A stretch of DNA of 64,000 nucleotides from Caenorhabditis remanei (lineage: Eukaryota; Nematoda; Chromadorea; Rhabditida; Rhabditidae): contig NC_071328.1 in the NCBI RefSeq assembly GCF_010183535.1, positions 1,488,001 through 1,552,000 of the forward strand. The letters are read 5' to 3'. The translations under genes and the position numbers were made by a program. Below, one piece after another: positions 21,950-32,464 of the stretch. How positions within the stretch are numbered: position 1 is the first letter of the stretch; the number at the start of each line of letters is the position of its first letter. The notes beneath the pieces were generated by a model. That model searched no databases. It saw only the letters and a program-made list of their open reading frames with translations, and was not told the DNA's origin.

Positions 21950-24900
21950 ATGTGGCAGTTCTATGAAAAGTGTGGAAAAGTTGAGTATTACGATTTCAGT
22001 AAAAAATCGATACGCGCCGCGAAGACGAAGAACGACAAAGCCCTTCAGAATCTCCATAAATGGCAGCAGGTTAGTGAGGTGGACATCCGGACAGACATCT
22101 GGACAGACAGGGGGACATTTGCAAAAAAGAAAAAAGACATTTGGTGGTAGGAGGAGTCGAACCCAGGTAGTCTTGTGTGGTGGTGGGCAAAAGCGTAACC
22201 GACTGCGCCACAGGTGACACAGAGGAAAGGGAGCCGATGGTGGTGATAAAAGCGGCGCCGCCACCTCTTGCTTTCGGCGCTGATAGCCTAGTGGACTAGA
22301 GCGCTCACCACCAATCTCACTACCAGGGTTCGGTCCCCACTGCTCCAAATGTTTTTTTTTGCATCTTTTTATGAAGACCCCAAACTCATGGGAATGTCAC
22401 TTGGTCACAAAAGTTTGAATTTTGGCCGGAGGTACAGTATCGCGCGCGCTTCCAAAAAAAATGCCACATCTTGCTCATTTTTGGGCCAATTTTCAAATTA
22501 TTCCAGAATTTCAGTGAAGCACAATTGCAGCATCCTAAATTTCAAACTTGTTGTGCTCAAAATCTCAAAAAATCGCGTTTTTTTTGAAAATTTCGGTAGA
22601 GCGCATTTGCAATAATCTCAAATTTGAACTGTCTAGGTTCGAATTTCTGCAATTTTCATAATTTTTTTCAGCAATTTCCCATTTTTACACCAAAAAAGAC
22701 CAAAATTTTTAAAAATTTCTCCAATTTTCAGAATATTTCTCAAGCCTTCAATACATTTGGCTAAATATCGTTTTCTTCGTCTTCTCGCTATTCCTATTCG
22801 CAGTTTGTCTGTACGCGTGTCTGTTCGTCCGATGGGTGTATAAGCGACGACTTCGTCAGAAGACCGACGAGATGATCGACGCCTACAAGGAGGAGGAGTT
22901 TCGGCGGAAGGAGACGGAGCTCAATTTGAAGAGACAGGAGTTGGAATGTGAGTTTTTTGCTTTTTTACGACGCGTCGCGGTTCCAGCCGCGACGCGTCGT
23001 AAAAATCGACCGTGCGTCGCGGTTTGATCGTGCGTCGCGGATCTACCATGCGCTGCGGTTCGATCGTGCGTCGCGGCTCGACCATGCGTAGCGGTTCGAC
23101 CGTGGGGCGCGGTTCGACCATGGGGCGCGGTTCGACCATGCGTCACGGTCTCCACACATTTTACCAATTTCCAGACCCCGAAATAAAGCGGAAAAGCTCC
23201 TCAAAACCGCGAAAAATCCACATCGTCACCACGCCATGCGGCGGCAACCACGTCATCCAAAATAACGAAGTCATCGTCCGCCAAGTCAACGAGAATCCCA
23301 TTGAGGAAGTTCCCCCACCACCACCACCACCACTACAACATCCACCCCGAAAAGAGGACCCCCAGATGGCGTATCTCCCGCCCCAACAGATTCAACACCT
23401 CCAACAACAACAGCAATACGGAGGACCGCAATATGTGTTGGTGCCGGTGGAAATGATGAGAAAGAAGCAGAAGAAGAGAGGTGAGTAAATGGTGAAAAAT
23501 TTCAGACGAAAATTGTGCATTTTTCGCATAAAAACCTTTTAAAAAATAGGGTTTTAAACATTTTAAAGCAAATAAAATTTAATAAACTTGACATGACCAT
23601 ATTTTTTATCAAATTCTATATCTACCCTGAAAATTTCATCAAGATTGGTCAAAATTGGGGTGAGTTATAAGAAAAACAAAAAAGTCGGACCACTCAATGG
23701 GAATCGAACCCCTGACCCTCAGATCCATAGTCGTCTACCTTAACCACTCGGCTACGAGGGTAATGAGTCGGCGGAGAGAAGGTGGCGGTGATAAGAAGAA
23801 GGCGGCGGCGTTCTCCGCCGCACCTTGCGGCCGAGTGGTTAAGGTAGACGACTATGGATCTGAGGGTCCCGGGATCGATTCCCATTGAGTACTCTGCATT
23901 TTTTGTATTTGCTATAACTCACCCCGATTTTGACCAATCTTGATGAAATTTTCAGGGTAGATGTAGAATTTGATAAGGAACATGGTCATGTTAAATTTGT
24001 ATCACAATTTGTTGGAAAATGTATTAAAACATTGATTTTTTCCAGGCCGCCGCTCGTCTAGCTCATCTTCAACCTCCATCAGCCCGCCTGTTTCCCGTCG
24101 AATCGACAAAAGTGTGGCGTGCCAAACGTCGCCTCCTCGTCGTCTATCCCACGAGCCGATGGAGTTGAAGGAGAAGAATTCCGAGGATTGGCTGACCGGA
24201 TTCGATGAGAAAGATGGCGAGAGAATTGATGTGGATGAGGAGGAGGAGGAGAAGGATGTGGAGGAAATGGGAAGTGAGAAGTACATGAGAAGAAAGAGAG
24301 AAATCGAGGAGAAGCAGGCGTATGATCAACAATATGCATCTGAAGAGACACGCGTATCGATTGAAGATGACGCTCCGCCAGAGACACCGGCAGATGCTCC
24401 GGTCCCGACTCCGAACTCTCCGACTACTTCTCATTCGACGACTCCGAAAACTCCGGAGGCAACATCTTCTGACAAGAAACCATCACCACCTGGAAAAAGT
24501 TACGTCGCTAGTCAATACTTTGGACTACCTGGGGAGCAGGCTCCGAATAGTGAGTTATCCGGTGCCGAACAATCTTAAACTTGAGTTAGCCAGGTAGACC
24601 AAACCTAGATCTCCATTTTTGTAGTTGACAACTTTTTGGTAGCTATTGACGCTTTTGAGATATGCGCCTTTAAAGGTTCTAGACGGATTACTGTAGTTTT
24701 CGCGTCGGGACCCAAAAACCCCAGAAAAGTCAAAACTAGTCATGATTATACTCTTTCGAAGCGTCTAGACACGCCGATTCCAAAACTTTTAACTTCAAAG
24801 AATTTGAGACAAAAACAAGCGAGTTATGATGATTTTAGTAAGAACTGGAAAAAAAGATTTTCGAAAAGTTTCGAAATTCTGTAACTTTTCAAGTATTGAG

Positions 24901-26988
24901 TATTTTTACTTGATTTTTGGCTTATTTTGTAGCTTACGTTTTGTTTTACTTTCAAAAAAAATAATTTCAACATTTTTTCTCCAGACGCCTCGAAGCCATC
25001 TGGATTCTCGAAGGATTCTACTGGATCTGGATCTGGCGTCGCTTCGTCTGTTCCACCGTCCAAGGGGTCGTCACCACCTGTATCTGGGAAGAAGACAAGT
25101 CCGGACAAGAGTTTTGTGGCCAGCCAGTACTTTGGACAACCTGGAGAACAGCTTAGTGAGTTATCGCGCGGGTTACTGTAGTTTTCGCGTCGGGACCCAA
25201 AAACCTCAAAAAATCAAAACTAGCCATGATTATACTCTTTCGAAGCGTCTTGTCGCGCTGATTCTGAAAATCTAGATTTCAAAAAATTTGGGCCACAAAA
25301 AAGCAAGTTATGAGGATTTTAATAAAAACTGAAAAAAAGATTTTCGAAAAGTTTCGAAAATCTGTAACTTTTTCAGTTTTTGGTATTTTAACTTGGTTTT
25401 TTATAGCTTATTTTGTAGCTGATTTTAGGTGTTTTCTATAAAAATATAAAAATAAATTGCTATTATACATTTCCAGATAACAACTCATCTGGAAAGTCGT
25501 CGTCGCCACCAGGAGAGAAGACTTCCGGATCTGACCTCGCCTCATCTATCCCACCGTCTAAAAGATCGTCTCCACCGGGTTCGGCAAAAAGAGTCAGTCC
25601 GAGAAAGGATGCCGTCGTCAGCGAATACTATGAACTACCCGGAGATTTGAGCGACTGTGAGTTATTGGCTAACTTTGAGAGGTGATTAAGTGATTAAAGA
25701 ATTATTGATTTTTGAAATTTTTGTGATGATTTGGTAGGTCAAATATAGTTCTCCATTTTTGTAGTTCACAATTTTTTGATAGCTATTCACGCTTTTGAGA
25801 TATGCTCGTTTTCTTCCCAAATGCACTGAGAATTTGTTTTTAAAGGAGCTGGTGACCTGAAGGCGTTTGGAGCATTTCAAAATAATTTTTCGATATAGAA
25901 AAAAAACCTGCGCTATAAATTGAGCTCAAAATTTCTCAAAAATACCAAAAACTCTAAAAGTTACAGATTTTCGAAACTTTTCGAAAATATTCACTAAAAC
26001 CGTCGCAATTTTCTCATTTTTGGTTCAAATTGTTTGAAAATAAGAGTTTTGGAATCAGCGTGTCAAGACGCTTCGAAAGAGTATAATCATGGCTAGGTTT
26101 GAATTTTTGGGTCCCGACACGAAAACTACAGGAACCCGCGCGCCGCCAAACGCGCATAGCTCAAAAACGTGCAGAGCTATCAAAAAGTTGTCAACAGCAA
26201 AAATGGAGATCTAGTTTTGATCTACTTTTTGATCCATTACAGTAATTTTTTTGATCAGACTACCCCAGGCACTATGACAAAGCCTTAAAGTGATTAGCTA
26301 AAAATCGCCGAATTTTCCCTTTCCAGACCCCCAAAAACCACCGGGAAAAGTCTCACCACCCGCTTCCATTTTCCCATATTTCGTCGATCCAAAAGCTCCA
26401 TCGACTAGTGTCTCCACAAGCAAGGCCTCCTCGAAATTGACAGATCCCGAGTTGGCACCAACTGATTCGTCGTGCGCTTTGTGAGTTTTGGTTTGAGTTT
26501 TATATTAACGTGTTCTTCAAGAATTGCTCTTTATACCCTGAAAATTTCAGCAAAAAATATGAATTTCTCGCCGAGTTATAAGAAAAACAAAAATGAGGTA
26601 ACACTCAAGGGGTGTCGAACCCCGGAACCTCAGATCCGTGGCCGACTGTCTACCTTAACAACTCGGCCAGCGGGCGCCATTCCTTTATCACCACCTTGAG
26701 TCGACCGCCACTCCTTGACTCCTTTGGCCGAGTGGTTAAGGTAGACGACTATGAATCTGAGGGTCCGGGGATCGACTCCCCTTGAGCACTCCGACTTTTT
26801 TGTTTTTCTTATAACTCATCCCGATTTCGACCAATCTTGATGAAATTTTCAGGGTATTCTTAGCAATACATTTAAAATGCAAAAATTTACTCATTCTTGT
26901 TTCCAGGTACCGCCAAAAGAAGAAAAAGATGACAACGGATTCCGCAAAGGCCTACAAAGGGACACCGCCTGCAAAGACGCCCAAGTAG
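21950..26988 (+). CDS. Unrecognised single-pass membrane protein with long Pro/Ser-rich tail and duplicated exons
   Basis: Eight exons: 21950-22073, 22732-22947, 23175-23480, 24046-24549, 24985-25155, 25477-25656, 26327-26480 and 26907-26988. All are in phase; 578 aa. The first donor was set at A/GTGAGG because the nearby GTTAGT would give a stop. There is no signal peptide. One hydrophobic segment (about residues 50-75) is followed by RRLRQK and a charged coiled-coil-like stretch. The rest is low-complexity: poly-Pro, poly-Gln, poly-Glu and Ser/Pro. Exons 4, 5 and 6 end with versions of SxVxSxYFGLPGEQ, exons 5 and 6 begin with similar Ser-rich stretches, and all three donors read GTGAGTTAT: tandem exon duplication. 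The gene starts 180 bp after the channel stop in the same orientation. I recognise no family; a type III membrane protein with a cytosolic tail is the plain reading. Confidence 0.78.
22119..22365. mobile_element. tRNA-like composite T3 (intron 1), inverted relative to T1 and T2
   Basis: The minus half (22150-22215) has TGGCGCAGTCGGTTACGC and GGGTTCGACTCC. The plus half (22278-22345) has TAGCCTAGTGGACTAGAG and GGGTTCGGTCCCC. The core is GGTGGTGATAAAAGCGG. The two module types are in the opposite order to T1, so the whole unit inserts in either orientation. Edges are TTTGCAAAAAAG and TTTTTTTTGCAT. Confidence 0.78.
22962..23005. repeat. Perfect 19-bp stem hairpin at the start of intron 2
   Basis: TTTTTACGACGCGTCGCGG, loop TTCCAG, then the exact complement. 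It begins 15 bases after the splice donor of exon 2 of the membrane-protein gene. Confidence 0.85.
23011..23154 (+). repeat. 18-bp minisatellite, eight copies, each resembling a Pol III box B
   Basis: Units read CGTGCGTCGCGGTTCGAC with changes in a few positions. The part GCGGTTCGACC resembles box B of tRNA promoters. It fills most of intron 2 up to the acceptor at 23174. The 18-bp period keeps one frame open, which creates a false ORF running into exon 3. Confidence 0.8.
23576..24005. mobile_element. tRNA-like head-to-head composite T7 with long arms (intron 3)
   Basis: Core 23690-23893: the minus half and plus half are near-identical Leu/Ser-type modules (GGCCGAGTGGTTAAGG with GGATCGATTCCC) separated by GGTGGCGGTGATAAG. 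Outer arms of about 100 bp (GAAATTTTCAGGGTAGATG on the right, its complement on the left) make the whole a long hairpin. Confidence 0.8.
24600..24680 (+). repeat. R1 palindromic-family half copy
   Basis: Contains TTTTTGTAGTTGACAACTTT followed by GAGATATGCGCCTTTAAAG. It lies right after the exon 4 donor of the membrane-protein gene and abuts an R3 copy. Confidence 0.75.
24680..24960 (+). repeat. R3 intronic repeat
   Basis: Ordered blocks: GTTTTCGCGTCGGGACCC, CATGATTATACTCTTTCGAA, GCGTCT, GATTCCAAAA, AAGCGAGTTATGA, TTTCGAAAAGTTTCGAAA and TGTAACTTTT. At least thirteen copies lie between 21.2 and 33.4 kb, mostly in introns. Confidence 0.8.
25160..25440 (+). repeat. R3 intronic repeat
   Basis: Same block order as the copy at 24680. 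It begins within a few bases of the exon 5 donor of the membrane-protein gene, so the two neighbouring introns may have been duplicated together with exons 5 and 6. Confidence 0.8.
25735..26230. repeat. R1 halves flanking an R3 copy in minus orientation (intron 6)
   Basis: R1 half at 25745-25805 (plus), R3 complement at 25955-26140 and R1 complement at 26145-26215 (AAAAAGTTGTCAACAGCAAA). Intron 6 of the membrane-protein gene is largely repeat. Confidence 0.7.
26530..26870. mobile_element. tRNA-like head-to-head composite T8 (intron 7)
   Basis: The minus half at about 26600-26670 and plus half at 26730-26790 (GGCCGAGTGGTTAAGG, GGGGATCGACTCCC) flank CTTTATCACCACCTTG. The outer arms match T7: ACCCTGAAAATTTCA on the left, TGAAATTTTCAGGGTA on the right. 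Confidence 0.78.
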
Positions 26989-27050
26989 ATTTTCACGTTT
27001 TTTTTTGGTCTCACCGCCTGTTTTATTGTATTCTTGTATTCCCACACCCC

Positions 27051-27056
27051 AATAAA
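27051..27056 (+). terminator. Polyadenylation signal of the membrane-protein gene
   Basis: AATAAA 62 bases after the TAG stop at 26986-26988. Confidence 0.6.
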
Positions 27057-27280
27057 TCGTTCATTGTGTTTTTTTCACGTTTTATCTTATCCTCCCTAGC
27101 GGTGACCTCTCATGTGATGAGGTGAACATTTGCTCCTTTGATTTATGGGATGTCATCCCAACGAGAGATCAAACATTCCGTGGAGACGCAGAGAGAGATG
27201 GGGGAAGACGAGATAGAGATCCATCTCTCCCATCGGCTGGTCAGTTATATCTCATTTTGTACCAGGTTTTGGGGTCGGAG

Positions 27281-30200
27281 ATGCGACTAGCTCTTCTCCG
27301 TCTTTTTTTCGTTTTTGTTTTTCTATTAGCTTCATGTGATGCGAGATGGTTCGGAAAGTTTGGAAGGCAACAGCCGAAAGGGCTTCCTGTTATTCTTGGT
27401 GAGTATTCTGGTAAAAGTGTAGTTTGTAGTCTTGGATCAACACATTTCTTGAAGAAACCCTGCGCCAAAAGTATAAAAACGTCAAAACCCGCGCGCACCT
27501 TCACGCCCACATATCGCGCCTTTAAAGTTTAGCAGCGCTTGATTACTGTGGTTTTCGCGTCGGGACCCAAAAAATCTATACAAGTCATGACTATACTTTT
27601 TCAAAGCGTCTTGACACGCTGATTCCAAAAATCTTATTTTCAAAGAATTTGGTGCAAATACAAGCGAGTTCTGACGATTTTATTAAAAACAAAATTTTTT
27701 TTCGAAAAGTTTCGAAAATCTGTAACTTTTTTAGTTTTTGGTGTTTTTGAGAAATTTTTTGTGCCGTTTGTAACTTAGGTAGTAAGCTACTTGGGAAAAC
27801 GTTTTTCAAAACTGTGTCTGGTGCGCCTCTGGCGCGTTTTTAAGCGCCAAATTCCTGTTTCACCGTTTTAACTTCAAACGCTTATACCTGCTTAACTATC
27901 GGCGCTGACAAAAAACCGTAAACTACTAAAATGTGCAAAATTTTACGCTAAATATTTTTGCAGTATGAATTTTTTAATAACGCAAATCCTTGAAAAGATA
28001 AAGGAGTTTTAGCGAGAGATCAGGACATGTGAGCGGTCTTTAAAGGCGCATTTATGAAAAGTGGGCAGAAAATTGTCAACTAGAAAAATGAAATCGTTTT
28101 TTGAAGGTAGTACAAAACGTAAGGTTTAAGATAAACCAAAAATCAAGTCAAAATACTGAAAACTTGAAAATTTACACATTTTCGAAACTTTTCGAAAATT
28201 TTCTTTTTCACTAAAATCGTCATAACTCGCTTTTTTTTGCCCCAATTTTTTTGAAAATAAGATTTTTGGAATCAGCAAGTCAAGACACTTCGAAAAAGTA
28301 TAATCATGGCTAGTTTTGATTTTTCCGGTCCCGACGCGAAAACTACAGAAGCGCATCTAGTAGGCTTAGTACGCCACCAAGCTTCAAAGGCGCATATCTC
28401 AAAAGCGTGAGAAGCTATCAAAAAGTTGTCAACCACAAAAATAAAGACCTTGTCTTGATCTACTTAACCATTACATAAAATTTTTGGCAACCTTAATTCT
28501 TTAATTTTCAGTGCCTGGAGACGGTGGGAGCCAGCTGGAGTCGAATCTAACCGGAAAACCAACAGTGGTGCATTACGTGTGCTCTAAGCAGACCGCCGAC
28601 TATTTCGACCTTTGGCTCAACCTTCAACTCTTCACACCGCTGGTTATCGATTGTTGGGCGGATAATATGCAGTGAGTTTCATCTATGACTGGCGCATAAT
28701 TACTGTAATTTTCGCGTCGGGACCCAAAAATTCGAACCTAGGCATGATTATACTCTTTCGAAGCGTCTTGACACGCTGATTCCAAAATTCGTGGTTTTAA
28801 AAGAATTGGGCCACAAGCAAGCGAGTTATTCCAGACTCGTCTTCAACTCGACCACTGGATTATCCGATAATATGCCTGGAGTCGATATACGGGTCGCTGG
28901 ATTCGGTGCAACTGAAGGTGTCGAGTGGCTGGATAAGAGCAAGGCGTCCCAGGGAAGATACTTTTTTGATATTGTCGATTCGATGGTTTCTTGGGGATAT
29001 AGACGGGGAAAGGATGTGGTTGGAGCGCCGTTCGATTGGAGACGATCGCCCAGTGAGTTTTTTTGTAGACATTGTTTTGTTGCTTGCGCCATTTTTATAC
29101 CATTTTATAGAAAAAGTCTCGCTCTACATTTTTGTAGTTAACAACTTTTTGATAGCTATTCACCCCGTCGAGTTATGCGCCTTCAAAGATAGCATCCGTG
29201 AAGAAGCGCCAGTAAAAATTGGTCATTTTTAACATGTCCCATTGGTGTCACGTTATGTCCCAATAGTTTTAAATTTAGATGTTTCTTGTAGATCAATTCA
29301 CGTCCTTCATTTTTGTTGTTGACAAGTTTTTGATAGCTCCGCCCACTTTTAAGATATGCGCCTTTAAAGTTTGGCGACGTACTAAGCCTACTTGACGGGT
29401 TACTGTAGTTTTCGCGTCGGGACCCAAAAAATCAAAACTAGTCATGATTATACTCTTTCGAAGCGTCTTGACACGCTGATTCCAAAAATCATATTTTCAA
29501 AGAATCTGGTGAAAAAACAAGCGAGTTATGAGAATTTTAGTGAAAAATGGCATTTTCAAAAAGTTTCGAAACTCTGTAACTTTTAGAGTTTTTGGTATTT
29601 TGGCTTGATTTTTGGCTCATTTTATAGCTTACGTTCTGTACTAGTCTCAAAATTAGTTTCAACTTTTCCTAGAGCCTTTCAAGTCTCAATAATTCCAGAC
29701 GAACTCAACGAGTACCTCATTCAACTCAAGACCCTCATCGAGACCACTTATCGCTGGAATGACAACAGGAAGATCGTGTTGGTTGGGCATAGTATGGGCA
29801 ACCCGTTGTCATTGTATTTTTTGAACAATTATGTGGATCAGGTAAATCTTTTGGGAAAAATGGAAAATAAGGGAGAAAAATTTGATCAAAAATTTTTTAA
29901 AGTTGAATTTTTCCAATTTTCAAACAGTAAAACCGCGATTTCAGGAAGTTTTTGCAAAAAATGAACGCGATTTTAGAAATCAACGTAATCAAAAGTGCCA
30001 ATACAGAATTTTTAAGCCAAATTTTTGAAAATTTTTTTGACTCCGCCCACTTACGCATTTTTCAAATTTTTGTTATTTTCGAATTTTCAATCAGAAAATC
30101 TAGATTTCTAGAAGTTTCCATGAAAAACAATCACGATTTTTGGAATCAGCGTAATCAAAAATACCTATACTCAATTTTTAAGCAGAACTTTTGAAAAAAG

Positions 30201-32388
30201 AAAAAGAAAAAAAATTGACTCCGCCCACTTACGGATTTTTCAAATTTTTGTAATTTTCAAATTTTCAATCAAAAAATCTCGATTTCTAGAAGTTTTCATG
30301 GAAAACAATCACGATTTTTGGAATCAGCGTAATCAAAAATACCTATACTCAATTTTTAAGCAGAACTTTTGAAAAAAAAAATTCGACTCCGCCCACTTAA
30401 GATTTTTCAAATTTTTGTGATTTTCAAATTTTAAAAAGATAATATCTCGATTTCTAAAGTTTTCCATGTAAAATAAATATTATTTCTAAAATCAGCACAG
30501 TCAAAAATACCTATACACAAATTTTGAGAAAAATTTTTGAAATTTTTTTTGACTCCGCCTCCTTACGGTTTTTCCAAAACTTTCAAAGCTCCGCCCTTTC
30601 TTAAAACTGATTTCTCTTGTTTCAGGCCTGGAAGGACAAATATATCAATAGTTTCGTGAGCCTCGCCGCACCATGGGCGGGATCCATGCAAATCGTCAGA
30701 CTATTCGCTTCTGGATACAATATGAACTATTATCGAGTGATTTTGCCGCCAAGCAAGTTGAGAGCTATGCAGAGGTAATTTTTTGAAATTTTTTGGGTTT
30801 GTTAGAAGCGTCGTGAGGAGAGGATTCTGAAAATCTAATTTTCAAAAAATTCGGAAAAAAAACAAGCGAGATATTACGATTTTAGTTAAAAAGTGAAAAA
30901 AAGGTTTTCGAAAATTTTCGAAAATCTGTAACTTTTCTAGTTTTCGGTTTTTTTGGGAGATTTTTTGTGTCGTATGTAATTAAGATAGTAAGCTACTTGG
31001 GAAACATAAAAAATTACATTAAATGTGACCGGCGCGCCTTTAAACTCGGGTTACTGTAGTTTTCGCGTCGGGACCCAAAAATTCGAACCTAGTCATGATT
31101 ATACTTTTTCGAAGCGTCTTGACCAGCTGATTCCAAAAATCTAATTTTCAAAAAACTTGGGGTAAAAACAAGCGAGATATTACGATTTTAGTAAAAAGTG
31201 AAAAAAAAGATTTTCGAAAATTTTCGAAACGTTTCGGTAACTTTTTTAGTTTTTGGTATTTTAAAGAAATTTTTGGTGTTGTACATAGTTAAGGTAATGA
31301 GCTACTTGGAAAAAATAAAAAGCTGCACCTGGCGCGCCTTTGGTGCGTTTTTAACCTATTATTGGCGCCTGATTACTGTAGTTTTCGCGTCGAGACCCAA
31401 AAATTCGAACCTTGTCATGATTATACTCTTTTGAAGCGTCTTGACATGCTGATTCCAAAAATTTTATTTTCAAAAAACTTGGAGTAAACATAAGCGAGTT
31501 ATAACGATTTTAGTGAAAAAGGAAATTTTCGAAAAGTTTCGAAAATCTGTAACTTTTTTAGTTTTTGGTATTTTTCAGAATGTTTTTCTGTCGTATGTAG
31601 ATAAGGTACTAAGCTACTTGGAAAAATTAGAAAACTGTAACTGGCGTGCCTTTGGCGCTCAAAGTTCCTGCTTCCCCGTTATAACTTCAAACGCTCATAC
31701 CTCCTTAACTATCGGTGCTAACAAAAAAACGTAAACTACTAAAATGTGCAAAATTTTACGCTAAATATTTTTGTTATATAAATTTCGCAAATCTTTGAGA
31801 AGATAAACAAGTTTTAGTGAGGAAAGAGTCAAGTTAGCTATCTTTAAAGGCGCATATTTCAAAAGCGTCAAGTGTGACTGGCGCGCCTTAGACGCTTCTT
31901 TAAGCCTTATAACTTTCAGATCCTTCACCTCATCAGCATTCCTGTTCCCATCACCGGTAGCATGGAAACCACACGAAATCCTGGCTACGACTGCAGAGAA
32001 GAACTATACCGTTCAAAATATCAAAGAATTTTTCCAAGACATTGACTACATGACCGGCTGGGAGCAATACCAACAGGCCGCCCGTCTCAACGGTAACATC
32101 TCGGCTCCAGGGGTCCCCGTCCATTGTATCTACGGGACTGGGGTGCCGACACCGGAGAAATTCGAATGGGCGCCGGGGTACTTTCCGGATTATCCACCGA
32201 CTGAGTTCATGGGTGACGGCGATGGGACGGTGAATAAGAAGTCGGCGACGGTTTGCACGAATTGGATTGGGAATAATGGCGGGAAGAAGGTGACGGTTCA
32301 TGAGGTATTTCAGGCGGATCATATGGCTATTCTCAAACATCCAAATGCTATTGAACTCGTGAGAAAAGCCATTTTTGAGGAGATTTGA
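27281..32388 (+). CDS. Group XV (lysosomal) phospholipase A2 / LCAT-family acyltransferase
   Basis: Six exons: 27281-27398, 28512-28671, 28835-29052, 29699-29841, 30626-30774 and 31920-32388; 418 aa, close to the 412 aa of human PLA2G15. Residues 1-20 form a signal peptide (RLALLRLFFVFVFLLASC). The lid/loop region (VPGDGGSQLESNL) opens the mature enzyme. The nucleophile is Ser about 197 in GHSMGN, the acid is an Asp in GDGDGTVN (about 362-364) and the base is His about 397 in QADHMAIL, so the triad is complete. The family cleaves acyl chains from phospholipids in lysosomes and can transfer them to lipid alcohols. The start was chosen for the signal peptide; an upstream in-frame ATG exists but lies before a CCAG acceptor. 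The introns are dominated by R1 and R3 repeats. C. elegans has a homologue beside hlh-2 (from memory). Confidence 0.92.
27535..28460. repeat. R3 and R1 copies filling intron 1 of the phospholipase gene
   Basis: R3 plus copy at 27540-27790, R3 minus copy at 28125-28360 and R1 complement at 28380-28450. The two R3 copies are in opposite orientation and could form an intronic hairpin of about 200 bp arms. Confidence 0.7.
28690..28834 (+). repeat. R3 copy that constitutes intron 2 of the phospholipase gene
   Basis: The intron runs 28672-28834, and R3 blocks run from TTTTCGCGTCGGGACCC (28710) to AAGCGAGTTATTCCAG at the acceptor. The repeat therefore seems to supply the 3' splice site itself. Confidence 0.75.
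29100..29640. repeat. Two R1 halves and one R3 copy in intron 3 of the phospholipase gene
   Basis: R1-type halves near 29130-29190 and 29310-29370 (GATAGCTCCGCCCACTTTTA and ATGCGCCTTTAAAG), then R3 at 29395-29640. Confidence 0.7.
29915..30600 (+). repeat. Tandem repeat, about four copies of a 165-170 bp unit (intron 4)
   Basis: The unit contains TTTGACTCCGCCCACTTACG, GATTTCTAGAAGTTTTCATG, CACGATTTTTGGAATCAGCG and ACCTATACTCAATTTTTAAG. Copies begin near 29915, 30075, 30245 and 30410; the middle two are the most alike. Confidence 0.8.
30790..31650 (+). repeat. Three consecutive R3 copies in intron 5 of the phospholipase gene
   Basis: R3 blocks recur at about 30790-31010 (partial), 31040-31300 and 31370-31630, each followed by AAGGTAGTAAGCTACTTGG-like text. 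This is a direct tandem arrangement of the same repeat. Confidence 0.75.
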
Positions 32389-32458
32389 ACCATTTTATCG
32401 TTTTGATTTTTCAAAAAAATTTCAAAAATTGTAAGAAGTATTAAACATAATTTTTATG

Positions 32459-32464
32459 AATAAA
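32459..32464 (+). terminator. Polyadenylation signal of the phospholipase gene
   Basis: AATAAA 71 bases after the TGA at 32386-32388. Confidence 0.6.

Noticed and set aside
23012..23488. 158-aa plus ORF starting in intron 2 of the membrane-protein gene
   Set aside because: The first part is the 18-bp minisatellite read in an open frame; exon 3 joins exon 2 in phase through a good donor and acceptor.
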